A DNA stretch of 28,039 nt from a virus. The notes under the pieces are model-generated. The model worked only from the letters and a program-made list of their open reading frames with translations. It made no database searches and had not been told where the DNA came from. Positions 12,171 through 20,975 of the stretch are shown piece after piece; within the stretch, counting starts at the first letter, position 1; each line of letters starts with the position of its first letter. Location: IMG/VR virus record IMGVR_UViG_3300044630_003729, positions 1-28,039 of that record; one strand, 5' to 3'. The position numbers and the translations under genes were made by a program.

Positions 12171-14969
12171 ATGGCCGACATAAATTTTGAAACTGAACAA
12201 CTTGCAAGGCTGATGGAGCAGGTCAATGCTGAGATGATAGAGTATGGTGAAGTAACCAAGAATACTCAACAAAAAGTATTTGACGCCAACATGAAGGCCA
12301 AGTTTGGTGTTGACAATGCAACCAAAGCCATAACAAAATCAGGCGAAGCAGTGGGGCATTTGGCCAAAGCAGCCACTGAAGCTGCCAAGTCCATGTACGA
12401 CAACAAAAAAGGAGCCAGTGCATTCAACAACAGCGTAGAGCATGCAGGAACTGCTGTACAGCTTTTTGGCGTTGCACTAATGGCTCTGGGCGGCCCCATT
12501 GGTCTTTTGGTAGGCGGCCTGGCCATGCTCACTGGCGGCGTAATCAAACTGGGCAAAACTGTCAACGAGCAGAGTGATGCCATATACAAAGGTTTTCAAG
12601 ATTTATCCAAGTCAGGAGGTGCTGCAGCTGATGGCATGTCTGGTCTATTTGGCGATATTCAAAAACTGGGACTGGGATTTCAAGATCTTGAAGGCTACAC
12701 CAGACTAATTGCTGACAGCAACAAAGAACTGGCCTTGTTTGGCGGCAGCGTAATAAAAGGTCGCAAACAGTTTGCTGACATGGGTCAGGCCATGGCCCCA
12801 TTCCGAGAAAGCCTGTTTAATGCAGGCATGACTCAGGAAGAGATCAACGAAGCCGGTATGGGTTATCTGAAGCTGCAGTCTAGGATTGGTCAATCTCAGA
12901 ACAAAACCGCTGACGAACTGGCCATGGGTGCAAGAAAGTACTTGATCGAGCAAGATGCGCTGACCAAACTCACTGGCCTGACTCGTAAAGAACAAGAAGA
13001 TGCCCGGGAAGAAATACGATCACAGGAACGTTTTGCTGCTACTCTGGCTGAACTGCGAGCCAAAGGGCAACACGACGAAGCTGAATCTCTTGAACAAACT
13101 TTTCTAGTGCTACGCAGTCAGAGCAAAGAAGCTGCACAAGGATTTGCTGATGTGTCTACTGGCATGTTGACCACTGAAGCTGCGCAAAAAAGTTATTTGG
13201 CCACTCAAGGTGAAAGCATGCGAGTGTCCCGGATGATTCAATCAGGACAACTAAGCGCAGCACAAGGTGCACAACTGGTGGCCAAAGCACACGGTCGCAC
13301 AGCAGACGCTATGGCACCACTGGCCAAGATGGGCGTGTACGGACAAACGTTTGGCGACTATGCAGCTGACCTAAGACTCAAAGGCATGGCCGAAGCCGAC
13401 ATTGAAAAGCAGCTGGCCAAGGTCAAAAAAGAACAGATTGAACAGGGTGTTACTGGTAAAAAAGCAGCAGATGCTGAACAGCAAGAGCAAACCAGGCTGA
13501 GAATATCTCAACAACAGACCACACTGGCAATGCAACGAATGGTCAACTATGCAGTTGAACCAGTTACCAGCATAATGGCAGAGTTTGGTAAAGCAGTTGA
13601 ATCAGCTACTATAAAGCTAAACCAGCTGGTTAATTTCTTTGGCATTGGCGGCCCTGCTAAAGAAAAAACTGAACTAGAAAAAGATGCCAAAGCCGCTGCC
13701 GATCTCAGAGAAAAACGAGATCGCGAAGTAAAAGACCTAGAAGTAAAAGTAATCACAGCCAAAAGCGAGTACGATAAACAACTACTGGCAGAACAACTCA
13801 AAATAGCCAAACAGCGGCAAACAGATGCGTTGCAAGCAGAAAAACAGGCCAAAACAGCCTTGTCTGGCGGTGCAACTGGTAAACCAAGCTCATTGGACAA
13901 AGCTGCACCAGGCATGATGATGGGCAGCAAATTAGGCATGCTCATGGGACAAAGCCTGGCAAAAAAATTGTTTGGCAAAACAGAAAGTCAAAAAACTCCG
14001 CCAGGTGGTCCCGGTGCCCCGTCTGAATCCGAAGGTGCCAAGTCTAAATCTGGAAAATCAGCCGCTGACCTACTAGACTTTACTGGCCTGTCAGGCAGTG
14101 TTGGTGCATTTGACGGGCTGGATGCTCGAGTCAAAGATGCTGTGTTGGCAGCAGCCGAAGATTATCTTTCTGTTACAGGAAAAAAACTTCAGATCAACAG
14201 TGCTGCAAGATCAGCTGAAGATCAGAAAAGATTATGGAATGAAACAGTGGCAGCTGGACGTCCAGGACGTGGTCCAAACGGTTATCCTGTTGCTAGACCA
14301 GGCTCAAGTCCGCACGAAAAAGGGCTTGCAGTTGATATACAAAACTATCTTGATCCTGCTGCAGTATCAGCATTAAACAATCAAGGGCTTCGACAAAAAG
14401 TAGCAGGCGATCCACCGCATTTTTCTTTTGGCGACGGAGGAATTGCATCAGGGCCCACAACAGGATATCCTGCCGAACTACACGGAACCGAAGCAGTAAT
14501 ACCTCTAAAAAATGGTCGTGTGCCGGTCAGTTTAGACATAAAAAGCATGGGCTCAAAAAATACAGATCAAGCGGCCATCAAAGATCTCACTGCAAAACTC
14601 AACACCAACAACAATGTAACCAAAAAAATTATTGATCCTACCACTTGGAAAGACATTTTGAATTCAGGAGTGTCCATGAACTACAACATGAGCATTGCAG
14701 AAATCACTTCCAAAATGATTCCAGAAATTGGTAAAGAAATTGGACAACAAATCCAAGAAATTAAATCCACAAACGATTCAACTTCTTCTATTGCTCAAAT
14801 GGCAGCTGAGTTCAAGAATGTCATGCTAGACGCAGTAAAAACTATCAATACCAGCAATACCAATTCAGCAGCACAGGACACACAGTTGTCCTTGTTGAGC
14901 CAGCTGGTCAAAGAACAACAAAACAGCAATGACCTACAGAAGAAGTTGTTACAGGTAGCAGCCAACTAA
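12171..14969 (+). CDS. Tape-measure-like tail protein with M15 peptidase domain
   Basis: At 932 residues this is the largest protein here. Seen: an N-terminal helical part, a hydrophobic stretch at about residues 97-127 (GVALMALGGPIGLLVGGLAM inside it), long Ala/Gln/Lys-rich helices with coiled-coil character (about 280-560), then a Gly/Ser/Pro linker. A peptidase M15 (VanY/endolysin-type) domain follows at about 645-755: AARS (R680), SPHEKGLAVDI with zinc ligands H715 and D722, and DPPHFSF with H750. After it comes YPAELHGTEAVIPL, a short motif often found near the end of tape measure proteins. I infer a tail-length ruler carrying a cell-wall-cutting activity for DNA entry. Functional counterpart of T4 gp29, though I see no gp29-specific motif. 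Confidence 0.72.
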   Translation: MADINFETEQLARLMEQVNAEMIEYGEVTKNTQQKVFDANMKAKFGVDNATKAITKSGEAVGHLAKAATEAAKSMYDNKKGASAFNNSVEHAGTAVQLFGVALMALGGPIGLLVGGLAMLTGGVIKLGKTVNEQSDAIYKGFQDLSKSGGAAADGMSGLFGDIQKLGLGFQDLEGYTRLIADSNKELALFGGSVIKGRKQFADMGQAMAPFRESLFNAGMTQEEINEAGMGYLKLQSRIGQSQNKTADELAMGARKYLIEQDALTKLTGLTRKEQEDAREEIRSQERFAATLAELRAKGQHDEAESLEQTFLVLRSQSKEAAQGFADVSTGMLTTEAAQKSYLATQGESMRVSRMIQSGQLSAAQGAQLVAKAHGRTADAMAPLAKMGVYGQTFGDYAADLRLKGMAEADIEKQLAKVKKEQIEQGVTGKKAADAEQQEQTRLRISQQQTTLAMQRMVNYAVEPVTSIMAEFGKAVESATIKLNQLVNFFGIGGPAKEKTELEKDAKAAADLREKRDREVKDLEVKVITAKSEYDKQLLAEQLKIAKQRQTDALQAEKQAKTALSGGATGKPSSLDKAAPGMMMGSKLGMLMGQSLAKKLFGKTESQKTPPGGPGAPSESEGAKSKSGKSAADLLDFTGLSGSVGAFDGLDARVKDAVLAAAEDYLSVTGKKLQINSAARSAEDQKRLWNETVAAGRPGRGPNGYPVARPGSSPHEKGLAVDIQNYLDPAAVSALNNQGLRQKVAGDPPHFSFGDGGIASGPTTGYPAELHGTEAVIPLKNGRVPVSLDIKSMGSKNTDQAAIKDLTAKLNTNNNVTKKIIDPTTWKDILNSGVSMNYNMSIAEITSKMIPEIGKEIGQQIQEIKSTNDSTSSIAQMAAEFKNVMLDAVKTINTSNTNSAAQDTQLSLLSQLVKEQQNSNDLQKKLLQVAAN

Positions 14970-14970
14970 C

Positions 14971-14978
14971 GGTAAATA
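14971..14978 (+). promoter_or_regulatory. Late-promoter-like GGTAAATA immediately before gp20
   Basis: The box ends 7 bases before the gp20 ATG (14986), and there is no GGAG-type ribosome site between. If transcription starts at the usual distance, the message begins at or next to the start codon. Confidence 0.5.
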
Positions 14979-14985
14979 ACACACT

Positions 14986-16779
14986 ATGTCAGATAAACAA
15001 CCCAATGGCTCATGGCGCAAGTACTTCAAAGTAGCAGATACTTCTGGACAACTGAGCCCTATATCAGGTAAAAATCAGTATGGACTAGATGGCTATCCAA
15101 AAAATGATGGCACCAACAGTGTAGCACAAGCAGACTTTGTGTTTCGTAACTATGCCAGCCGACTACCAGAAGTGTATTCTGGACACCCCAACCGTATTGA
15201 GCGTTACAATCAGTATGAAAACATGGACATGGATTCAGAAATCAATGCATGCCTGGACATCATTGCTGAGTTCAGTACACAGCTCAACCAATCAAACGGC
15301 ACGCCTTTTGATGTAAAATACAACGATACTCCTACTGATCACGAGATTAGCATTGTCAAAAAGCAATTGCAACAGTGGGTCAAGCTAAACAAACTGGACC
15401 AGCGTGCGTTCAAACTGTTCCGTAACACCATCAAATACGGTGATCAAATTTTTGTGCGCGATCCAGAAACATTTGAAATGATGTGGGTAGACATGAGCAA
15501 GGTTGCCCGTGTGATTGTGAACGAGTCAGAAGGCAAGAGACCCGAGCAGTATGTGATCCGTGACATCAACCCCAACTTTCAAAACATGACTGTGGCAGCA
15601 AAAACCACCACAGACTACATGACCAACCCCACCACAGGCAGCATCACAGGCGCGTCTAACTATACCATGCCCAATGGTGGTTCAGGCGGCGGCGTGGGCA
15701 ACAGCAGATTTACACAGGCACAAAACGAAGTGTGCTTGGATGCCAAGCACGTGGTGCACATGAGTCTTAACGAAGGCCTGGATGTGTTTTGGCCATTTGG
15801 TCGCAGTGTGCTGGAACAGATTTTTATGGTCTACAAGCAGAAACAACTGCTGGAAGATGCTGTGTTGATCTATCGTGTGCAACGTGCTCCAGAACGCAGA
15901 ATCTTCAAAATTGACGTGGGCAACATGCCATCACACTTGGCCATGGCTTTTGTGGAACGTGTGAAAAATGAAATGCATCAGCGACGTATTCCTACCACAT
16001 CTGGTGGCGGCAACAACATGATGGACAGCAGCTATAACCCACTGAGTATCAATGAAGATTACTTCTTTCCACAAGGTCAAGACGGCCGTGGCAGCAGTGT
16101 AGAAACATTGCCCGGAGGACAAAACCTGGGTGAAATTGACGACTTGAAATACTTCAACAACAAAATGGCTCGTGGGCTGCGTGTGCCGTCGAGCTACTTG
16201 CCCACAGGCCCTGACGACTCAGACCGTGTGACCAGCGACGGCAAAGTAGGCACAGCCTTGATTCAAGAGTACAGATTTAACCAATATTGCGAACGACTAC
16301 AAGCACTTATAGCACAAAAGTTAGACGACGAATTCAAGATGTTTTTGAAGTGGAGAGGATTCAATATTGATTCTGGTCTGTTTAGTCTGGGATTCAATCC
16401 ACCACAGAACTTTGCCAGCTATCGACAAAGCGAACTAGACAACACCAGAATTCAAGCATTTCAAGGCCTAGAGCCTTTGCCCTATATGTCAAAACGTTTT
16501 TTGCTAGAGCGTTTCTTGGGACTGTCTGAAGAAGAAATACAGAAAAACGAAAAACTCTGGCGTGAAGAACGTGACAATCCTGAAAGCCAGCCAACTCAAG
16601 GGCAAGATCTGCGCAGTGTGGGCATTAGCCCTGGCAATATGGAAACTGATATCGGAACTGGTGAAGAAATTGCTGCTATGGAACCAGCCAGCGGACTTGA
16701 TATAGGAGCACCGGTAGCAGCTCCAGGGCAGGCTCCGGCACCTGGCGCTGTGCCTGCTGGCGGACCCCCAGCAGCATAA
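14986..16779 (+). CDS. gp20: Portal vertex protein gp20
   Basis: This 597-residue protein (T4 gp20: 524) has family blocks throughout: RIERYNQYENMDMDSEIN, LDIIAEFSTQ, LFRNTIKYGDQIFVRD, VYKQKQLLEDAVLIYR, RAPERRIFKIDVGNMP, and EIDDLKYFNNK followed by RVPSSYLP. It forms the dodecameric ring at the unique capsid vertex through which DNA is packaged, and it nucleates prohead assembly. The insert after TTDYMTN (about 205-240, Gly/Ser/Asn-rich) and a Pro/Ala/Gly-rich tail of ~45 residues account for the extra length. The stop codon lies inside the late-promoter-like box that serves the next small gene. Confidence 0.95.
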   Translation: MSDKQPNGSWRKYFKVADTSGQLSPISGKNQYGLDGYPKNDGTNSVAQADFVFRNYASRLPEVYSGHPNRIERYNQYENMDMDSEINACLDIIAEFSTQLNQSNGTPFDVKYNDTPTDHEISIVKKQLQQWVKLNKLDQRAFKLFRNTIKYGDQIFVRDPETFEMMWVDMSKVARVIVNESEGKRPEQYVIRDINPNFQNMTVAAKTTTDYMTNPTTGSITGASNYTMPNGGSGGGVGNSRFTQAQNEVCLDAKHVVHMSLNEGLDVFWPFGRSVLEQIFMVYKQKQLLEDAVLIYRVQRAPERRIFKIDVGNMPSHLAMAFVERVKNEMHQRRIPTTSGGGNNMMDSSYNPLSINEDYFFPQGQDGRGSSVETLPGGQNLGEIDDLKYFNNKMARGLRVPSSYLPTGPDDSDRVTSDGKVGTALIQEYRFNQYCERLQALIAQKLDDEFKMFLKWRGFNIDSGLFSLGFNPPQNFASYRQSELDNTRIQAFQGLEPLPYMSKRFLLERFLGLSEEEIQKNEKLWREERDNPESQPTQGQDLRSVGISPGNMETDIGTGEEIAAMEPASGLDIGAPVAAPGQAPAPGAVPAGGPPAA

Positions 16780-16782
16780 ATA
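16775..16782 (+). promoter_or_regulatory. Late-promoter-like CATAAATA overlapping the gp20 stop
   Basis: Matches the late consensus at 7 of 8 positions. It ends 5 bases before ATG 16788, with no Shine-Dalgarno sequence between. It overlaps the gp20 stop codon (16777-16779). Confidence 0.55.
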
Positions 16783-16787
16783 ACTGT

Positions 16788-17006
16788 ATGATACTGCAAG
16801 AATTTTTCAATAAAGAACCTGAAGCATATCAGGACGTAAAACAAGACAACAGTCAGCCACAACTGGGTGATCTGCGTAAAACTCATCTGACTTTGCAGCA
16901 GCTCAATAAACTTCGAAAGATGAATGATATTCGTCAGGTCGAATACAAAGAAAAACTCAAACTGGTGCGTCAGCAGTATGCACCCCCTGCACAACCTGTT
17001 GTGTAA
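16788..17006 (+). CDS. Small head-region protein between gp20 and gp68 (unknown)
   Basis: This 72-residue basic helical protein (MILQEFFNKEPEAYQ... LTLQQLNKLRKMNDIRQVEY...) ends in a Pro/Ala-rich tail. Small proteins with the LT(L)xQ(L/I)NKLRKM block sit between gp20 and the core proteins in many T4-like marine phages, at the place where T4 carries gene 67, but I see no clear similarity to T4 gp67. A role in the prohead core is inferred from position. A terminator-like hairpin follows directly. Confidence 0.6.
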   Translation: MILQEFFNKEPEAYQDVKQDNSQPQLGDLRKTHLTLQQLNKLRKMNDIRQVEYKEKLKLVRQQYAPPAQPVV

Positions 17007-17028
17007 AAATTGCCAAACTTGGCAATTT
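17007..17028 (+). terminator. Terminator-like hairpin after the small head gene
   Basis: AAATTGCCAA (17007-17016) and TTGGCAATTT (17019-17028) form a stem of about 9 bp closed by a short loop, starting right after the stop. A T-run (17036-17040) lies 8 bases beyond the stem, so termination may be partial. The same inverted repeat would work in both directions. Confidence 0.5.
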
Positions 17029-17071
17029 ATCGTCGTTTTTGCATCTAAAAGCACTAACTTTTCAACTCCTG

Positions 17072-17079
17072 TGTAAATA
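17072..17079 (+). promoter_or_regulatory. Late-promoter-like TGTAAATA before gp68-gp21-gp22-gp23
   Basis: TAAATA core 31 bases upstream of the acidic core protein, followed by TAATAGGAG (Shine-Dalgarno, 17096-17104) before ATG 17111. Unlike gp20, this gene has a normal leader. It is placed to drive the whole scaffold-protease-capsid set. Confidence 0.55.
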
Positions 17080-17110
17080 ACATTACACTTTACCTAATAG
17101 GAGTTTCCGT

Positions 17111-17935
17111 ATGAACAAATTTGAACAATTGATCGAATACGTGATCAATGATGACGAGCAAAAAGCTCGCGCACTTTTCCATGACATCGTTGTGGGCAAA
17201 AGCCGCGAGATTTACGAAAGCCTGATGGCTGAAGAAGAGCTTGAAGAAGCCAAAGCTGAAGAAGAGCTTGAAGAAGGTGACATGGGCGGTGACGCTGCTG
17301 ACGATCTAATCGATGATGTTGAAGCTGAAGAACAAGACGACATGAGCATGGAAGCTGAAGGCGACGATGAAGAACTTGACGTTGAAGTCGACGGCGAAGA
17401 CGACATGGACGACATGGACGACATGGATGACATGGGCAGCGACGAAAATCTTGAAGATCGTGTGATGGATCTAGAAGACAAACTAGACGAACTCATGGCC
17501 GAATTTGAAGACCTCATGGGCAGCGATGACAGCATGGGCGATGGTGACGGCTTTGGTCCCGACGAAGGCGGCGATGCAATCGAAATGGACGATACAGAAG
17601 AAATGATGCCAGAGATGGGTCTGGGTATGATGGAAAACGTGAGTCTTAAAGCAGCCCCAAAGCCAGTGACTTCTGAAGAAGGCGGCATCAACAAGAAGTC
17701 TACAGTGGCCGCCAACGCTGGTGCAAAAGGTCCAATTGGCAGCACAGTCAAGCCTGTAAGCACCACCGGAGCTGAAGCGCATGGCCGCCCTGCTCCGACA
17801 ACCAAAGATCTTATTGGCAAAGTAGGTAATACTCCTGCTCAAAGCACACAAAAACCCAGTGCTGCTGCTAAACCTAAAACAGGCCAAGAAGGCAACGTAA
17901 ACAACAAGTCGATTGTGCCAGGCAAGCACAACTAA
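17111..17935 (+). CDS. gp68: Acidic prohead core protein, gp68-like
   Basis: Residues 1-40, with FEQLIEYVINDDEQKARALF then SREIYESLM, match the start of T4-type prohead core protein gp68. The middle (about 40-175) is extremely acidic, with EEELEE repeats and a four-unit Asp-Asp-Met repeat, recalling the acidic internal core protein gp67. The last ~90 residues are basic/neutral and low-complexity (Ala, Thr, Lys, Pro), ending KSIVPGKHN. At 274 residues it is about twice T4 gp68 (141), so it may combine gp67- and gp68-like roles. Core proteins of this type fill the prohead and are cut by gp21. It has a strong AGGAG ribosome site and lies 2 bases before gp21. Confidence 0.7.
   Translation: MNKFEQLIEYVINDDEQKARALFHDIVVGKSREIYESLMAEEELEEAKAEEELEEGDMGGDAADDLIDDVEAEEQDDMSMEAEGDDEELDVEVDGEDDMDDMDDMDDMGSDENLEDRVMDLEDKLDELMAEFEDLMGSDDSMGDGDGFGPDEGGDAIEMDDTEEMMPEMGLGMMENVSLKAAPKPVTSEEGGINKKSTVAANAGAKGPIGSTVKPVSTTGAEAHGRPAPTTKDLIGKVGNTPAQSTQKPSAAAKPKTGQEGNVNNKSIVPGKHN
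17399..17434 (+). repeat. Four 9-base units encoding Asp-Asp-Met
   Basis: GACGACATG is repeated three times exactly and a fourth time with one change (GATGACATG). The units stay in frame inside the acidic core protein gene, and copy number could vary by slippage without breaking the frame. Confidence 0.85.
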
Positions 17936-17937
17936 AA

Positions 17938-18570
17938 ATGACTTACCTAAAAGAACAACTTACCTTTCACCAAGCTAACATTCAGGTTCTTGAAGAATCT
18001 GATGTCAGCGGGGGTAAGAACCTTTATCTCAAAGGTATTTGTATTGAAGGTAATAAACGCAACGCCAACGACCGAATATATCCCTTGCACGAAATTACTC
18101 GTGCAGTCAACACTATCAACCAACAGATCAAAGAAGGTAACTCAGTCTTAGGTGAAGTGGACCATCCAGATGATTTAAAAATTAATCTTGATCGTGTTTG
18201 CCATAGTGTTGACGGAATGTGGATGGACGGTGATGCAGGACACGGCAAACTTAGAATTCTTCCCACTCCCATGGGAGAATTAATCAAGACATTGCTACAA
18301 TCCGGGGTCAAACTCGGAGTGTCAAGCCGCGGAAGCGGCAACGTTGACGACAGAACAGGACATGTAAGTGACTTTGAAATAGTTACTATAGATGTGGTTG
18401 CCCAACCCAGCGCACCAAATGCTTATCCTAAAGCAATCTACGAAGGTATGATGAACATGAAATATGGTCACAGATTACTGGAGATTGCCAAAGATGCTGG
18501 TCAGGACAACAAAGTGCAGAAGTACTTGAAAAGCGAAGTAATTCGTCTGATCAAGGATCTGAAAATCTAA
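17938..18570 (+). CDS. gp21: Prohead core protease gp21
   Basis: This 210-residue protein (T4 gp21: 212) has the family blocks LYLKGICIEGNKRNANDRIYP, GEVDHPDD with catalytic His76, and GVSSRGSG with catalytic Ser129 or 130, then DVVAQPSAPNA. The enzyme is a serine protease that cleaves scaffold, core and capsid proteins after (L/I)xE during head maturation, then is cut itself. It follows the acidic core protein after 2 bases and has no ribosome site of its own, so translation is probably coupled. gp22 follows 13 bases downstream. Confidence 0.93.
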   Translation: MTYLKEQLTFHQANIQVLEESDVSGGKNLYLKGICIEGNKRNANDRIYPLHEITRAVNTINQQIKEGNSVLGEVDHPDDLKINLDRVCHSVDGMWMDGDAGHGKLRILPTPMGELIKTLLQSGVKLGVSSRGSGNVDDRTGHVSDFEIVTIDVVAQPSAPNAYPKAIYEGMMNMKYGHRLLEIAKDAGQDNKVQKYLKSEVIRLIKDLKI

Positions 18571-18583
18571 GGAGAATCTACTA

Positions 18584-19681
18584 ATGTTAGATGCAATCAA
18601 ACCATTGCTAGATAGCGACTTGATCACCGAGGAAACTCGTACAGAGATCACCGAAGCTTGGGAAGCCAAGCTAAGTGAAGCTCGTGAACAAGCCCGTGCA
18701 GAACTTCGTGAAGAGTTTGCGCAACGCTATGAGCACGACAAAACAGTCATGGTTGAAGCCCTAGACAAGATGGTAACAGAAGGACTCCAGGCAGAACTTC
18801 AACAAGTGGCCGCTGAAAAGCAAGCTCTTGTTGAAGACCGCGTGAAATTCCAAAGCAAGATGAAAGAAAGTGCCACTAAGTTTAACAACTTTATGGTAAC
18901 CAAACTTGCTGAAGAAATTAGCGAACTGCGCAAGGACCGTAAAATGCATGCCGAAGGACTCGAAAAACTTGAGAACTTCATGGTGCATGCTTTAGCTCGT
19001 GAAATTCAAGAATTTGCTCAAGACAAGCGTGATGTAGTTGAAACCAAAGTACGTTTGGTTCGCGAAGCACGTAGCAAGCTTGAAACTCTCAAAGCACGTT
19101 TCGTAAAAGAAAGTGCTGAGAAAATGAGCCAGGCTGTTAGCCGTCATCTTAAGGCCGAACTGACACAATTGCAAGAAGATATCAAAGTTGCTCGTGAGAA
19201 TAACTTTGGTCGCAGAATCTTTGAAGCGTATGCTGCTGAATTTGGTGCAACTCATCTCAATGAGAATGCTGAAGTTCGCAAGCTGCATAGTCTGCTGCAA
19301 CACAAAGACAAGCAGTTGTCAGAAGCCATCAAACTCACTCAACGAGCTCGAGTCGTTGTTGAGTCCAAAGAACGTGAAATACGTATGATCAAAGAATCCA
19401 ATGAGCGTGAAAGCACAATGGAAATGCTGTTGGCCCCTTTAAACCGGGAAAAACAAGATGTCATGCGTAATTTACTGGAGAGCGTACAAACATCCCGTTT
19501 GAAAAACGCCTTCGAAAAGTATCTACCAGCAGTGTTGGAAGATCGTACTGTGAGATCCGCCAAGGTGATTACAGAATCGGTTACCGAAGTTACTGGAGAT
19601 AAATCTGTTCCAAGTAGTCAGCAGGAAGACCGCGAAGCCAAAAGCAACGTGATTGACCTCAAGCGCCTGGCAGGGTTATAA
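18584..19681 (+). CDS. gp22: Prohead scaffolding core protein gp22
   Basis: This 365-residue protein (T4 gp22: 269) is almost wholly alpha-helical and rich in Glu, Lys, Arg and Gln. The FMVTKLAEEISELRKDRK and FMVHALAREIQEFAQDKR blocks are internally repeated and typical of cyanophage-type gp22, followed by LNREKQDVMRNLLESVQT and a C-terminal VIDLKRLAGL. It forms the inner scaffold on which gp23 assembles and is later digested by gp21. AAGGAG (18570-18575) lies 8 bases before ATG 18584. It sits between the protease and the capsid gene as in other T4-like phages. Confidence 0.92.
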   Translation: MLDAIKPLLDSDLITEETRTEITEAWEAKLSEAREQARAELREEFAQRYEHDKTVMVEALDKMVTEGLQAELQQVAAEKQALVEDRVKFQSKMKESATKFNNFMVTKLAEEISELRKDRKMHAEGLEKLENFMVHALAREIQEFAQDKRDVVETKVRLVREARSKLETLKARFVKESAEKMSQAVSRHLKAELTQLQEDIKVARENNFGRRIFEAYAAEFGATHLNENAEVRKLHSLLQHKDKQLSEAIKLTQRARVVVESKEREIRMIKESNERESTMEMLLAPLNREKQDVMRNLLESVQTSRLKNAFEKYLPAVLEDRTVRSAKVITESVTEVTGDKSVPSSQQEDREAKSNVIDLKRLAGL

Positions 19682-19702
19682 TTAATTTTATAGGAGACTT
19701 AA

Positions 19703-20899
19703 ATGTCACAAGAACTATTAGAAAGCCGCTGGGGCGAGACCAAAGAAGCATTGCTCGAAGGTCTAAACGGTACCAAGCGCAACAGCATGGGTGTTATCCT
19801 TGAAAACACTCGTCGCTATTTGAAAGAAAATGCAAGTGCAGGTTCTACTGCAGCAGGTAACATTGCTACATTGAATCGTGTTATTCTGCCAGTGATTCGT
19901 CGTGTTATGCCCACCGTTATTGCTAACGAGTTGGTTGGCGTTCAGCCCATGACAGGTCCAGTTGGTCAGATTCACACCCTGCGTGTGCGTTATGCTCAAA
20001 GCTTGACTGACAACTCAGCAGCTCAAACCAGCGTCACAGCTGGTGAAGAAGCATTGAGTCCATTCAAGATTGCTCAAGCATACTCTACTGTTCCTCAGAA
20101 CACTGCAACAGCCACTAGCTACAATGGTGCTGCTACAGCTACCATGGAAGGCACTGGCGGTAAGCAAATTTCTGTTCAGATCCTGAAGCAAGCTGTCGAA
20201 GCCAAAACTCGTAAGTTGCAAGCTCGTTGGACATTTGAATCTGCACAAGACGCACAAGCCATGCATGGTATTGACGTTGAAGCAGAAATCATGGCAGCAT
20301 TGGCTCAAGAAATTACAGCTGAAATTGACCAAGAAATCTTGTTGAGCTTGCGTAGCCTTGCTGCTACTGAGTTCACATACAACCAAGCTACTGTATCTGG
20401 TACAGCTACATTCGTTGGTGACGAACACGCCGCATTGGCAGTGTTGATCAACCGTGTGGCTAACTTGATTGCTCAGCGTACACGTCGTGGCGCTGGTAAC
20501 TACGCTGTGGTCAGCAGTGCTGCTCTCACAGTGTTGCAATCTGCTACTACCAGTGCATTTGCACGTACCACTGAAGGCACTTTTGAAGCACCTACAAACA
20601 CCAAGTTTGTTGGTACCTTGAACGGTTCTATGCGTGTGTTTGTTGACAGCTATGCTAGCGACACTACACCAGTTCTGGTTGGTTACAAAGGTTCTTCAGA
20701 AGCTGACGCACCAGCATTCTACTGCCCATACATTCCTTTGATGAGCAGCGGTGTTGTGCTTGATCCTACAACATTCGAACCAGTGGTGTCATTCATGACA
20801 CGTTACGGGTACATCGAGTTGACAAACACTGCATCGTCTTTCGGCAACGCCGGAGATTATGTAGGGGAGATAGCCGTACAGAATTTGTCTTTCAGCTAA
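19703..20899 (+). CDS. gp23: Major capsid protein gp23 (short form)
   Basis: Key block VGVQPMTGPVGQIHTLRVRY plus NRVILPVIRRVMP identify gp23, the hexameric shell protein. At 398 residues it is much shorter than T4 gp23 (521), consistent with loss or absence of the insertion domain loops. L40-K41-E42 followed by NAS fits the gp21 cleavage rule (LxE), so a mature protein starting at about residue 43 is predicted. ATAGGAG (19690-19696) precedes the ATG. Codon use is noticeably restricted, as expected for the most highly expressed protein. A strong intrinsic terminator follows within 30 bases. Confidence 0.93.
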   Translation: MSQELLESRWGETKEALLEGLNGTKRNSMGVILENTRRYLKENASAGSTAAGNIATLNRVILPVIRRVMPTVIANELVGVQPMTGPVGQIHTLRVRYAQSLTDNSAAQTSVTAGEEALSPFKIAQAYSTVPQNTATATSYNGAATATMEGTGGKQISVQILKQAVEAKTRKLQARWTFESAQDAQAMHGIDVEAEIMAALAQEITAEIDQEILLSLRSLAATEFTYNQATVSGTATFVGDEHAALAVLINRVANLIAQRTRRGAGNYAVVSSAALTVLQSATTSAFARTTEGTFEAPTNTKFVGTLNGSMRVFVDSYASDTTPVLVGYKGSSEADAPAFYCPYIPLMSSGVVLDPTTFEPVVSFMTRYGYIELTNTASSFGNAGDYVGEIAVQNLSFS

Positions 20900-20926
20900 T
20901 CACTGCAAGGCTTTTTCAAAGCAATC

Positions 20927-20952
20927 AAAAAAGGACCGCAAGGTCCTTTTTT
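20927..20952 (+). terminator. Intrinsic terminator after gp23 (GCAA tetraloop)
   Basis: AAAAAAGGACC (20927-20937), loop GCAA, GGTCCTTTTTT (20942-20952): a perfect 11-bp stem ending in six Ts, continuing TTTGTTGGC. It is the clearest terminator in the window and marks the end of the head operon. Confidence 0.92.
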
Positions 20953-20975
20953 GTTGGCCATACAAAACAATTATT

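Noticed and set aside
16596-17054. 152-residue - strand frame opposite the gp20 end and the small head gene
   Set aside because: It is antisense to two good genes, across a terminator, with no start signals.
17212-17820. 202-residue - strand frame opposite the acidic core protein
   Set aside because: Its Ser-rich composition is simply the complement of the GAA/GAC-rich gene; no ribosome site and no family resemblance.
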